Source: Streptomyces vietnamensis | Lineage (GTDB): Bacteria > Actinomycetota > Actinomycetes > Streptomycetales > Streptomycetaceae | DNA length: 64,000 bases | Direction of reading: 5' to 3' | Assembly (NCBI RefSeq): GCF_000830005.1 | Contig: NZ_CP010407.1 | Location: 2,585,001-2,649,000 of the forward strand | In this document: positions 23,348-33,360 of the stretch, piece after piece | Position numbering within the stretch: the first letter of the stretch is position 1 | Layout: every line of letters begins with the position of its first letter | The notes under the pieces: generated by a model | Databases searched by the model: none | What the model saw: only the letters and a program-made list of their open reading frames with translations | Told to the model about the DNA's origin: nothing | Translations under genes and position numbers: made by a program

Positions 23348-24222
23348 GCACCACCAGGACGTCCCGCCCGCTCCGCCTCGGCCCCCGCTCGGTCGCGGCA
23401 CTCGCCCTCGTCTCTCTCGTCGGGGTGCTCGCCTTCTGCTGGCCCCTCTTCGCGGACGCCGGTTCCGCCGTGACCTCGCACGCCGGGGACGCGCCGTGGC
23501 TGTTCGCGGCGCTGCTCCCGCTCCTGGTCGCGGTGGTGGTGGCGACGATCGCGGACTGCGGGATGGACGCGAAGGCGGTGGCGATGCTGGGTGTGCTCGC
23601 CGCGGTGGGCGCGGCGCTCCGCCCGTTGGGGGCGGGGACGGCCGGCCTGGAGCCGATGTTCTTCCTGATGGTGCTGAGCGGCCGGGTCCTGGGGCCGGGC
23701 TTCGGCTTCGTCCTGGGCTCGGTGACGATGTTCGCGTCGGCTCTGCTGACGGGCGGGGTGGGCCCGTGGATGCCGTTCCAGATGCTGTCGATGGGCTGGT
23801 TCACGATGGGCGCGGGGCTGCTGCCGGGCTCGGACCGCCCTCGTGGTCGGGCCGAGCTGCTGATGCTGTCCGCGTACGGATTCGTGGCGGCGTTCGCGTA
23901 CGGCACGGTCATGAACCTGCAGGGCTGGGTCCTGCTCCAGAGTCCGGGCAGCAGCGGGATCTCCTTCGTGCCGGGCGCCCCGCTCCACGAGAACCTGGTC
24001 CGTTTCCTCGCGTACGTCCTCGCCACTTCCCTCGGCTGGGACCTGGGTCGCGCCGCCCTGACCGTCGTCCTGACCCTCACCGTCGGCGGCACGCTCCTGC
24101 GGGCGCTGCGGCGGGCCACACGGCGGGCGAACTTCGAGGCCCAGGTCACATTCGAGGCCCCGGAAGAGCCCTCTCCGAGTGAGGCGCCCCATAGGACCTA
24201 CATCACGTACGACCCGAAATAG
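23344..24222 (+). CDS. ECF transporter substrate-binding (S) component
   Basis: 292 aa, six or more hydrophobic segments, starting at a GTG that overlaps the ATPase stop (GTGA). The motif AALRPLGAGTAGLEPMFFLMVLSGRVLGPGFGFVLGSVTM (given in outline) is characteristic of ECF S components of the wider cobalamin/queuosine group. It ends the riboswitch operon. Cobalamin or a corrinoid is the likely substrate because of the riboswitch; this is not proven by sequence. Confidence 0.85.
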   Translation: MSTTRTSRPLRLGPRSVAALALVSLVGVLAFCWPLFADAGSAVTSHAGDAPWLFAALLPLLVAVVVATIADCGMDAKAVAMLGVLAAVGAALRPLGAGTAGLEPMFFLMVLSGRVLGPGFGFVLGSVTMFASALLTGGVGPWMPFQMLSMGWFTMGAGLLPGSDRPRGRAELLMLSAYGFVAAFAYGTVMNLQGWVLLQSPGSSGISFVPGAPLHENLVRFLAYVLATSLGWDLGRAALTVVLTLTVGGTLLRALRRATRRANFEAQVTFEAPEEPSPSEAPHRTYITYDPK

Positions 24223-24508
24223 TAGACCGGCAGACCACCTCAAACCACCCCACACCCCCGCATGACCTGCGGAAACACCGCACAGCAACCACCTCCCCCG
24301 CACCCCCCGGGTCCGAACCTTCCTCGTACAGGGGGTCGTTGCATCGGCGTTCCGGCCCTGCTTCTCTGGTGGACGTCGCCAGGCAGCCGGTGCTCATCGC
24401 AGCGCCACGGACGGCCGGTTCCCCCCAGTTCCCGGGTCTCCCGGGCCCTGGTTCCGGCATGCCGAAAACGCCTGGCGCGCCCCTTGTCCCCGAAGTTAGG
24501 TCGATACC
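24223..24508. other. leader of the transglycosylase gene
   Basis: 286 bp without a gene. It has several GC-rich inverted repeats, for example CCCGGG-tct-CCCGGG at about 24436-24450. I looked for a c-di-AMP (ydaO) riboswitch, common before such genes in Streptomyces, and did not find its conserved blocks. Confidence 0.4.
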
Positions 24509-24910
24509 TTGATCCGCTCGCTCACCACTCGTGTCTCTGCCCGCAACAAGAAGATCGCCGTCTCCGCAGCCGTGCTGCTGGGCGCGTCCGGTGCGGTGCT
24601 GGGCACGACGGGCTCGGCTTCGGCCTCCAGCCCGCAGGAGCTCGCTCGTCAGATCGTCCCCGCCTCGCAGTACGCGTCGTTCAGCAAGATCGTCGAGCAC
24701 GAGTCCGGCTGGAACCCCAGCGCGACCAACTCGTCCAGCGGCGCCTACGGTCTCGTCCAGGCCCTGCCGGGCTCGAAGATGTCCTCGGCCGGTGCCGACT
24801 GGAAGACCAACGCGGCCACCCAGATCAAGTGGGGCCTCAACTACATGAACGAGCGCTACGGCTCCCCGAACGCCGCCTGGGCGTTCTGGCAGGCCAACGG
24901 CTGGTACTAA
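24509..24910 (+). CDS. small secreted lytic transglycosylase (SLT-like)
   Basis: 133 aa from a TTG start (MIRSLTTRVSARNKK). Signal peptide to about residue 40 (ALA-like ASASS), then a compact goose-lysozyme/SLT fold: ASFSKIVEHESGWNP with catalytic Glu, SGAYGLVQALPGSKM and AAWAFWQANGWY. It cleaves peptidoglycan in the wall. It lacks the LysM or G5 modules of longer relatives. A strong terminator follows. Confidence 0.82.
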   Translation: MIRSLTTRVSARNKKIAVSAAVLLGASGAVLGTTGSASASSPQELARQIVPASQYASFSKIVEHESGWNPSATNSSSGAYGLVQALPGSKMSSAGADWKTNAATQIKWGLNYMNERYGSPNAAWAFWQANGWY

Positions 24911-24947
24911 GAAACACCCAGCGCCCCTGCCGCACCGCGCATCCGCA

Positions 24948-24990
24948 AGGCCCCGCCCTCCTCACGGAGGGGCGGGGCCTGCGGCGTTTT
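24948..24990 (+). terminator. terminator of the transglycosylase gene
   Basis: AGGCCCCGCCCTCC paired with GGAGGGGCGGGGCCT (one bulge) and a 4-nt loop, followed by GCGGCGTTTT. Confidence 0.85.
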
Positions 24991-25049
24991 CCGGATCGAT
25001 CGGCGCCAGATCGACGTCAATCGCTATCGATCGCTGTCGATCGATTTAG

Positions 25050-25064
25050 TAGACCGGTCGTCTA
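25050..25064. promoter_or_regulatory. TetR-type operator candidate
   Basis: TAGAC-cggtc-GTCTA, 59 bp upstream of the nitronate monooxygenase ATG, resembling TetR-family operators of Streptomyces. Several ATCGAT repeats lie just before it (25000-25046). Confidence 0.45.
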
Positions 25065-25122
25065 GCTTCGTCTAGGGTTCCTCTCGGCGGCGGACGGCCC
25101 GTCGCGACCCCGGAGGCTGCCC

Positions 25123-27436
<2,314 letters not shown>

Positions 27437-27437
27437 C

Positions 27438-27451
27438 TAGTACGCGTTCTA
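27438..27451. promoter_or_regulatory. KstR-like operator, thiolase side
   Basis: TAGTACGCGTTCTA fits the 14-bp KstR palindrome TnnAACnnGTTnnA with one mismatch (TAC for AAC). It lies 68 bp upstream of the thiolase ATG. Confidence 0.6.
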
Positions 27452-27535
27452 GTTCTGAGTGCAGTCTTATGACTGCTACCGCCGGTACGCAAGGGTCCGG
27501 GAAGCAACAGTTCCCGCTCCGCCCCTTGCTACTTG

Positions 27536-27549
27536 TAGAACTCGTTACT
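27536..27549. promoter_or_regulatory. KstR-like operator, P450 side
   Basis: TAGAACTCGTTACT matches TnnAACnnGTTnnA except the last base, 51 bp upstream of the P450 ATG. With the site at 27438 this gives one operator for each divergent gene. Confidence 0.6.
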
Positions 27550-27599
27550 AACTTTCCCGGCAACTTCTGATGGTCCATCAGATTTGGAGAGTGTTGCCG

Positions 27600-28937
27600 A
27601 TGGCCGCCTGCCCCCATCTCCCCGGCGGGACCCCCGAAGGGATCCCCGAAGGACGGCTCCCCGAGGGACTCCCCGACGGCCTCCCCCAGGGGCTCCCCGA
27701 GGGGCTCCCCGAGGGGTTCGACGCCACCGACCCCGACCTGCTCCGCGACCGCGTCCCCTTCCCGGAGTTCGCCCGGCTGCGGCAGACCGCGCCCGTGTGG
27801 TGGTGCCCCCAGCCGGCCGGCGTCACCGGCTTCGCGGACGGCGGGTACTGGGCGGTCACGCGCCACGCGGACGTCAAGTACGTCTCCACCCACCCCGAGC
27901 TGTTCTCCTCCAACGAGAACACCGCCGTCATCCGCTTCAACGAGCACATCACCCGGGACCAGATCGAGGTCCAGAAACTGATCATGCTCAACATGGACCC
28001 GCCCGAGCACACCCGGGTCCGCCAGATCGTCCAGCGCGGCTTCACCCCGCGCGCGATCCGGAACCTGGAGACCGCCCTGCGCGAGCGCGCGCACGCCATC
28101 GTCGAGGAGGCGAAGCGCGGCACGGACGCCGACGGCACCTTCGACTTCGTCACCCGGGTCGCCGTCGAACTCCCCCTCCAGGCCATCGCCGAACTCATCG
28201 GCGTCCCCCAGGAGGACCGCTCCCGGATCTTCGACTGGTCGAACAAGATGGTCGCGTACGACGACCCCGAGTACGCCATCACCGAGGAGATCGGCGCCGA
28301 GGCCGCCATGGAACTCATCGGCTACTCGATGAACATGGCCGCCGCCCGCAAGGAGTGCCCCGCCAAGGACATCGTGTCGCAGCTCGTCGCCGCCGAGGGC
28401 CAGGGCAACCTCTCCTCCGACGAGTTCGGCTTCTTCGTGCTGCTGCTCGCCGTCGCAGGCAACGAGACCACCCGCAACGCCATCAGCCACGGCATGCACG
28501 CCTTCCTCACCCACCCCGACCAGTGGGAACTCTTCAAACGGGAACGGCCCGCGACCACCGCCGAGGAGATCGTGCGCTGGGCGACCCCCGTCGTCTCCTT
28601 CCAGCGGACCGCGACCCAGGACACCGAACTCGGCGGACAGAAGATCCGCAAGGGCGACCGGGTCGGCCTCTTCTACTCCTCCGCCAACAACGACCCCGAG
28701 GTCTTCACCGACCCCGAACGCTTCGACATCACCCGCGACCCCAACCCGCACCTCGGCTTCGGCGGCGGCGGACCCCACTTCTGCCTCGGCAAGTCCCTCG
28801 CGATCAAGGAGATCGAGCTGATCTTCAACGCGATCGCCGACGCCCTGCCCGACCTCACCCTCGCCGGCGAACCACGCCGACTGCGGGCGGCCTGGCTGAA
28901 CGGCGTGAAGGAACTCCGCGTACGCGCCTCGGCGTGA
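27600..28937 (+). CDS. CYP125-like cytochrome P450 (steroid C26-monooxygenase)
   Basis: 445 aa. I-helix AVAGNETTRNAISHGM, the ExxR helix EEIVRW and the haem loop FGGGGPHFCLGKSLA (Cys thiolate) are intact and resemble CYP125. It probably oxidises the terminal carbon of a sterol side chain before beta-oxidation by the neighbouring thiolase. An unusual N-terminal run of PEG-L/I units (GIPEGRLPEGLPDGLPQG onward) precedes the P450 fold. GGAGAG lies upstream of the ATG at 27600. Confidence 0.83.
   Translation: MAACPHLPGGTPEGIPEGRLPEGLPDGLPQGLPEGLPEGFDATDPDLLRDRVPFPEFARLRQTAPVWWCPQPAGVTGFADGGYWAVTRHADVKYVSTHPELFSSNENTAVIRFNEHITRDQIEVQKLIMLNMDPPEHTRVRQIVQRGFTPRAIRNLETALRERAHAIVEEAKRGTDADGTFDFVTRVAVELPLQAIAELIGVPQEDRSRIFDWSNKMVAYDDPEYAITEEIGAEAAMELIGYSMNMAAARKECPAKDIVSQLVAAEGQGNLSSDEFGFFVLLLAVAGNETTRNAISHGMHAFLTHPDQWELFKRERPATTAEEIVRWATPVVSFQRTATQDTELGGQKIRKGDRVGLFYSSANNDPEVFTDPERFDITRDPNPHLGFGGGGPHFCLGKSLAIKEIELIFNAIADALPDLTLAGEPRRLRAAWLNGVKELRVRASA
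27625..27718 (+). repeat. short tandem repeats coding an N-terminal PEGLP tract
   Basis: Roughly 12-15-bp units related to GGGCTCCCCGAG encode about seven PEG(L/I)P-like units at the start of the P450, between the first residues and the conserved fold. Confidence 0.65.
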
Positions 28938-29050
28938 CCCGCCCGCACGGCATGACCCGCCCGTACGACGGCGCGACCCGTCCGTACGACGGCGTGCCCC
29001 GCCCGCACGGAACCGGACCGCACAACCCGTACGACCCGTACGACCCGTGC
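28938..29050 (+). repeat. imperfect tandem repeats between P450 and DUF2330 genes
   Basis: CCGCCCGCACGG and CCGTACGAC units alternate several times across this spacer. No gene or clear hairpin terminator is visible. Confidence 0.55.
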
Positions 29051-29089
29051 ATGCGGAACCGGAACGCGATCTGCCACGTCTGACCCCGC

Positions 29090-30184
29090 ATGCGGGGGAC
29101 ACAGAGACACATCCTGACCATCGTCATCGCGCTGCTCGCGCTCCAGCTCGGCTCGCTCGTCGCACCGGCGTACGCCTGCGGCTGCGGCGCCATGATCCCG
29201 GACAAGGCCCAGCGCATCGGCGTCGACCGGGAGGAGTCCGCCGTCCGCTGGGACGGGCACGACGAGACCGTCGTCATGCGCTTCAACGTCCACGGGAACG
29301 CCGAGCGGGCGGCCTGGATCATGCCGGTGCCGGGCCGCGCCGACGTCCGGCTCGGCGACCCGGCGCTCTTCGACGAGCTCGACCGGCTCGCCGAGCCCGA
29401 GCAGCGCGACCGCTACTACTTCTGGCCCCGCGGCGGCGACTGGCCCTTCGACGTCACGAACGGCGACGGAGCCGCCGCCGCCCCGCCCGGCGCGGGTTCC
29501 GGCGTCGGCGTCGTCGGGCGCGAACGGCTCGGCCCCTTCGACGTGGCCCGGCTCACCGCCACCGACCCGGAGGCCCTCGGCGACTGGCTGCACACCAACG
29601 GCTTCGAGCTGCCCGAGCGGCTCACCGGCGCGCTCCGGCCGTACGTCGAGCGGAAGTGGGAGTACGTCGCCGTCCGCCTGGCCCCGCAGGAGCAGGGGGC
29701 GATCCTCTACGGCGAGCTGACCCCGCTGCGGATCGCCTTCGCCTCCCCCGAACTCGTCTATCCCATGCGGCTCTCCCGCCTGGCCCGGACGCCCCAGACC
29801 CTCGGCCTGTACGTCCTCGCCGAGCACCGGATGGAGCCCCGCTCCCCCATCGGCGGCGACCGCCCCGAGGTGACGTTCGCCGACCGCATCGAGCGCCCGG
29901 AGGGAGCCGTCGCGGGTCTCACGGGCGACGCGCCTGTCCGCCTGACGATCCTGGAACAGCACTTCCCCCACCCCGAACGCATCGACGACGACCACCACCT
30001 GAGGACCGTCGCCGACACGTCGTACCGCGAGATCGAGTACACCGACCGGCTCCTCACCATCGGCGGCGGCATCCCGGTCTGGCTCCTGGCGGTCGGCGCC
30101 GGTCTGCTGTCGGCGGCACTGTTCGCCGTACGGGTGAAAAGGCGCCGCTCCGGCAGGGACACCGGTGTACGTTCGCCCGCATGA
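29090..30184 (+). CDS. DUF2330 secreted membrane-anchored protein
   Basis: 364 aa. Signal peptide (LTIVIALLALQLGSLVAPAYA), then the DUF2330 start ACGCGAMIPDKAQ, with AAWIMPVPG in the body, and a C-terminal membrane helix (IPVWLLAVGAGLLSAALFAV) with a basic tail. The CGC cysteine pair right after cleavage could bind metal or form a disulphide. Role unknown. Its TGA overlaps the ATG of the methyltransferase gene (ATGA). Confidence 0.8.
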   Translation: MRGTQRHILTIVIALLALQLGSLVAPAYACGCGAMIPDKAQRIGVDREESAVRWDGHDETVVMRFNVHGNAERAAWIMPVPGRADVRLGDPALFDELDRLAEPEQRDRYYFWPRGGDWPFDVTNGDGAAAAPPGAGSGVGVVGRERLGPFDVARLTATDPEALGDWLHTNGFELPERLTGALRPYVERKWEYVAVRLAPQEQGAILYGELTPLRIAFASPELVYPMRLSRLARTPQTLGLYVLAEHRMEPRSPIGGDRPEVTFADRIERPEGAVAGLTGDAPVRLTILEQHFPHPERIDDDHHLRTVADTSYREIEYTDRLLTIGGGIPVWLLAVGAGLLSAALFAVRVKRRRSGRDTGVRSPA

Positions 30185-30849
30185 CGAACCCTCAGTGGAC
30201 GGCAGTGGACCAGTACTTCACCGAGACGATCGCCCCCGCCGACGAGGCGCTCACGGCAGCGCTCGCCGACTCCACGGCGGCGGGCCTGCCCGAGATCGCC
30301 GTCGCTCCCAACCAGGGCAAGCTGCTCCACCTGCTCGCCCGGATGCAGGGCGCGCGGAACGTCCTGGAGATCGGCACCCTCGGCGGCTACAGCACGATCT
30401 GGCTGGCCCGCGCGCTGCCCGCCGACGGCCGGCTGATCACCCTGGAGTACTCCCCCGTCCACGCGGACGTGGCCCGCGCCAACATCGCCCGTGCTGGCCT
30501 CGACAAGATCGTCGAGGTCCGGACGGGCGCGGCCCTGGACACCCTGCCGCAGCTGGAGGCGGAGGGCGCGGGCCCCTTCGACCTCGTCTTCATCGACGCG
30601 GACAAGGTCAACAACGCGCACTACGTGGAGTGGGCCCTGAAGCTCTCACGGCCCGGCACGGTCATCATCGTCGACAACGTGGTGAGAAACGGCAGGGTCG
30701 CCACCGAACACTCCGACGACCCGGCGATCACCGGCACCCGTGAGATGTTCGACCTGATCGCCCGCGAACCCCGCCTGGACGCGACGGCGATCCAGACGGT
30801 CGGCACGAAGGGCTACGACGGCCTGCTGCTCGCCCGGGTCACCGCATAG
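30181..30849 (+). CDS. O-methyltransferase (class I, caffeoyl-CoA type)
   Basis: 222 aa. Motifs VLEIGTLGGYSTIWLA (SAM), FDLVFIDADK (metal and SAM region) and IIVDNVVRNG place it in the cation-dependent OMT family that methylates catechol-like hydroxyls. Start overlaps the DUF2330 stop, so they are co-translated, though the functional link is unclear. Typical length for the family. Confidence 0.9.
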   Translation: MTNPQWTAVDQYFTETIAPADEALTAALADSTAAGLPEIAVAPNQGKLLHLLARMQGARNVLEIGTLGGYSTIWLARALPADGRLITLEYSPVHADVARANIARAGLDKIVEVRTGAALDTLPQLEAEGAGPFDLVFIDADKVNNAHYVEWALKLSRPGTVIIVDNVVRNGRVATEHSDDPAITGTREMFDLIAREPRLDATAIQTVGTKGYDGLLLARVTA

Positions 30850-30851
30850 GC

Positions 30852-31256
30852 CTACTTCCACTCGTAAAGCGAACCGCTGACCTTCCCGCTCTCTTCGGTG
30901 TTGAACTCGAAGACGGTGCAGATGCCGTTGAGCCGGGCGAACGCGGCGGCGGCGGTCTCGTAGAAGAGGGCGCCTCGCCAGTTCACCCCGCCGGACTCGT
31001 TGAAGCTGCCGACACCGACGCCGTGCCAGGTGATCGTCTCTCCGGCCCGGGTCATGCTGATGCCCTGGCCCTCGGCGAAGAGCGTGCCGTCGGACTGCGA
31101 GACCGCCTCGTACGTCCCCATGTCCTTGACGGTCGTACCAAGGAGCGTGCCCGTCCCCGAGAACGAGACCTCCGTCACGGCATGGCCGCCGTCCGTGGAC
31201 AGCACCCGCATTCCCGTCATCTCTCCGGAAACCGTTCCCAGCTCGTCGCCCAGCAT
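30852..31256 (-). CDS. conserved hypothetical beta-barrel-like protein
   Basis: 134 aa, rich in beta strands and Gly/Thr (EVSFSGTGTLLG, GETITWHGVGVG), ending VSGSLYEWK. It resembles small lipocalin or allene-oxide-cyclase-like barrels but no ligand residues can be named. GAGAGGAG precedes the ATG at 31256. Convergent with the methyltransferase gene, 2 bp apart. Confidence 0.65.
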   Translation of the reverse strand: MLGDELGTVSGEMTGMRVLSTDGGHAVTEVSFSGTGTLLGTTVKDMGTYEAVSQSDGTLFAEGQGISMTRAGETITWHGVGVGSFNESGGVNWRGALFYETAAAAFARLNGICTVFEFNTEESGKVSGSLYEWK

Positions 31257-31335
31257 GGTGGGACTCCTCTCCGAATCCCTCCCGGGAACCCGGACGGATC
31301 CCCTCATTCCGGACTACGCTCACCGCCAGGAATCG

Positions 31336-32490
31336 TCAAACGGAGATGCCGGCCCGCCATCCGGTGAAGAGCGGCAGCTCACCGGCCCCGTCGAGCACGA
31401 CGACCCCGAAGGGCCGGTCGAAGGCGATCCGCTCGACCACCCGGTGGCGGGGCGGGACGGCGCCGCGGCCCATCTCCACCTGGGTGACGGCGGCCGCCTC
31501 GACGCCCTCCTCCGCGACCTCGACCACCGCCGACTGCCCGACCTTGCCGATGAAGAGATCGGCCGCGGAGATCCCGGAGAAGTCGGCGCCGGGACGCAGG
31601 GCCCGGTCGACGCCGAGGGCCGCCAGGTCCTCCACCACCGCGTCGAGCGTCGTACGGAGAGTGAACCGCGGCAGGTGGAGATCGGCCGATTCGGCCACGA
31701 GCGGCCGCCGCGCCCCGGGCTCCGCCCAGGCGGCGGGCAGCACCTCGGCGGGCCCGGCACCCTCGGGCCCGAGCACGAACCGCACGCGAACGGCCCGGTC
31801 ACCGAGGCAGGGCAGCTCGACGACGCACGCCCCCGCCACGTACCAGACCCACCCGGCCGGAATCCGCTGCCGCATGGTCGGTACGGGCCGGGTGTCGCCG
31901 TACCCGTCGGTGAAGGGCTCGTCGCGGGTGAGGTGCCCCGGAAAGGCGCTCAGCCAAGAGGCCTTGAGGGCGAGAGCGTTGAGCAGCACCAGATCCTCGG
32001 AACCGTCGAGATCGAGCGGCAGCCGCTCGATGCGCCCACCGGTGGCCTCCCGCACCCACCCGTCGAGCTCCCCCTGAAAATCGGGAAGCTCACCGAACGA
32101 CATGTCGTCCGTCGCCGGGAACACCTCGTCGGGCAACGCGAACAGAACCGCCCCGGGCAACACCCCGAACCGCACCCCGGGCACCCCCCGCCGAAACGTC
32201 TCCAGGATCGGCAAGGTGCTCCACACCCCGGTGGCCACGGAGACCCCGTCGACACCCGCGACCCGCCGCCCGACAAGGCCCACGCCCTCGGCAGCCGCCT
32301 CCCCCTGAACCCCGAGCAGCCCCCGCAACTCCTCCCCGGTCCGCCCCCGAGCCCCGGACGCCACCACCCCGAGCGCCAGCCACAACCCGACGGGCGACAC
32401 GACGAAATCACCGTCCCCGAGCCGGGGCAGCCAGCGCACGGCCAGATCCCGTATCGCGTCCGCTTCCGTGATGCCGGAGCCGTGGGTCAT
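31336..32490 (-). CDS. serpin-family protease inhibitor
   Basis: 384 aa, full serpin length, no signal peptide. The N-terminal VVSPVGLWLALGVVASGARGRTG and LVLLNALALKASW blocks are serpin hallmarks. The hinge VAEEGVEAAAVTQVEMGRG follows the inhibitory consensus EEGTEAAAAT closely, with small residues at P12-P9, so it should insert and inhibit. By count Arg-Gly or Gly-Ala lies at P1-P1'. C-terminal FDRPFGVVVLDG completes the fold. Start codons of this gene and the next are 12 bp apart, divergent. Confidence 0.88.
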   Translation of the reverse strand: MTHGSGITEADAIRDLAVRWLPRLGDGDFVVSPVGLWLALGVVASGARGRTGEELRGLLGVQGEAAAEGVGLVGRRVAGVDGVSVATGVWSTLPILETFRRGVPGVRFGVLPGAVLFALPDEVFPATDDMSFGELPDFQGELDGWVREATGGRIERLPLDLDGSEDLVLLNALALKASWLSAFPGHLTRDEPFTDGYGDTRPVPTMRQRIPAGWVWYVAGACVVELPCLGDRAVRVRFVLGPEGAGPAEVLPAAWAEPGARRPLVAESADLHLPRFTLRTTLDAVVEDLAALGVDRALRPGADFSGISAADLFIGKVGQSAVVEVAEEGVEAAAVTQVEMGRGAVPPRHRVVERIAFDRPFGVVVLDGAGELPLFTGWRAGISV

Positions 32491-32502
32491 ATCCTGCCCT
32501 CC

Positions 32503-32823
32503 ATGAGCATCGTGAAGATCAACGTCCTGACCGTGCCGGCCGAGCAGCGTGAGGTGCTTGAGCAGCGGTTCGCCTCTCGGGCCGGGGCCGTGGAGGGGGC
32601 CGACGGGTTCGAGTGGTTCGAGCTGCTGCGCCCGGTCGAGGGCACCGACCAGTACCTGGTGTACACGCGGTGGCGCAGCGAGGAGGACTTCCAGAACTGG
32701 ATGAACGGTTCCATGAAGGCCGCCCACCAAGGCGGTGGCGAGGGTGGGGAGCGGCCGAAGCCGGCCGCGTCCGGTTCCACCCTGTGGTCGTTCGAGGTCG
32801 TCCAGCAGGCCTCGCCCAAGTAA
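32503..32823 (+). CDS. MhuD/IsdG-like haem-degrading monooxygenase
   Basis: 106-aa dimeric alpha/beta barrel of the antibiotic biosynthesis monooxygenase family. Asn7 (MSIVKIN), Trp66 (FQNWMN) and His75 (KAAH) fall at exactly the numbers of the catalytic Asn7, Trp66 and His75 of mycobacterial MhuD. It probably opens haem to release iron. There is no good ribosome site; the ATG is 12 bp from the divergent serpin start, so the message may be leaderless. Confidence 0.85.
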   Translation: MSIVKINVLTVPAEQREVLEQRFASRAGAVEGADGFEWFELLRPVEGTDQYLVYTRWRSEEDFQNWMNGSMKAAHQGGGEGGERPKPAASGSTLWSFEVVQQASPK

Positions 32824-32856
32824 TTCGGCGGCGAGGGTGGTCGTGCGGGTCGCAGA

Positions 32857-33342
32857 ATGGCCCGCATGACCTGGACTTTCTCTCCCGAGCGCGTCGACAC
32901 CCCGGACGCGACAGCCCTGCGGCGTGACTACTACGGCGATGTGGCCGGACGTTACTGGAAGCGGCCCGCGACCGAGGCGGAGATAGACGAGGGGCTGGCG
33001 GACGACGGGGTGGAGAAGCTGACTCCGCCGACCGGGCAGTTCCTGGTGGCCCGGTTCGAGGGGAAGCCGGCCGGCTGCGGCGGGGTCCTGATGCTGGACG
33101 ACGAACGCGCCGAGCTGACCCGGGTCTTCCTGCGGCACGCGTTCCGCGGTGCGGGCGGCGCGGGCGCCCTGCTGCGGAGGCTCGAGGAGGAGGCGCGGGA
33201 GCTCGGGGCGCGCCGGATGGTCCTCAACACGCGGCTCGACCTGGTCGAGGCACGTGCCCTGTACACGCGGCACGGGTACGTGGAGATCCCCGCGTACTGC
33301 ACCGGTCCTTATATGGACGTCTGGTACGGCAAGGAGCTCTGA
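32857..33342 (+). CDS. GNAT acetyltransferase
   Basis: 161 aa. Acetyl-CoA site in the RVFLRHAFRGAGGAGALLRRLEEEAREL segment (R/Q-x-x-G-x-G/A pattern) and the C-terminal strand YTRHGYVEI are typical. Start at 32857 (MARMTW) or 32866 (MTW). Substrate unknown. Confidence 0.85.
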   Translation: MARMTWTFSPERVDTPDATALRRDYYGDVAGRYWKRPATEAEIDEGLADDGVEKLTPPTGQFLVARFEGKPAGCGGVLMLDDERAELTRVFLRHAFRGAGGAGALLRRLEEEARELGARRMVLNTRLDLVEARALYTRHGYVEIPAYCTGPYMDVWYGKEL

Positions 33343-33360
33343 GCCCGCGCGAGGACGGGT

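Noticed and set aside
24223..24508. c-di-AMP (ydaO) riboswitch before the transglycosylase gene
   Set aside because: This is common before wall hydrolases in Streptomyces, but the conserved blocks of that riboswitch are not visible here.
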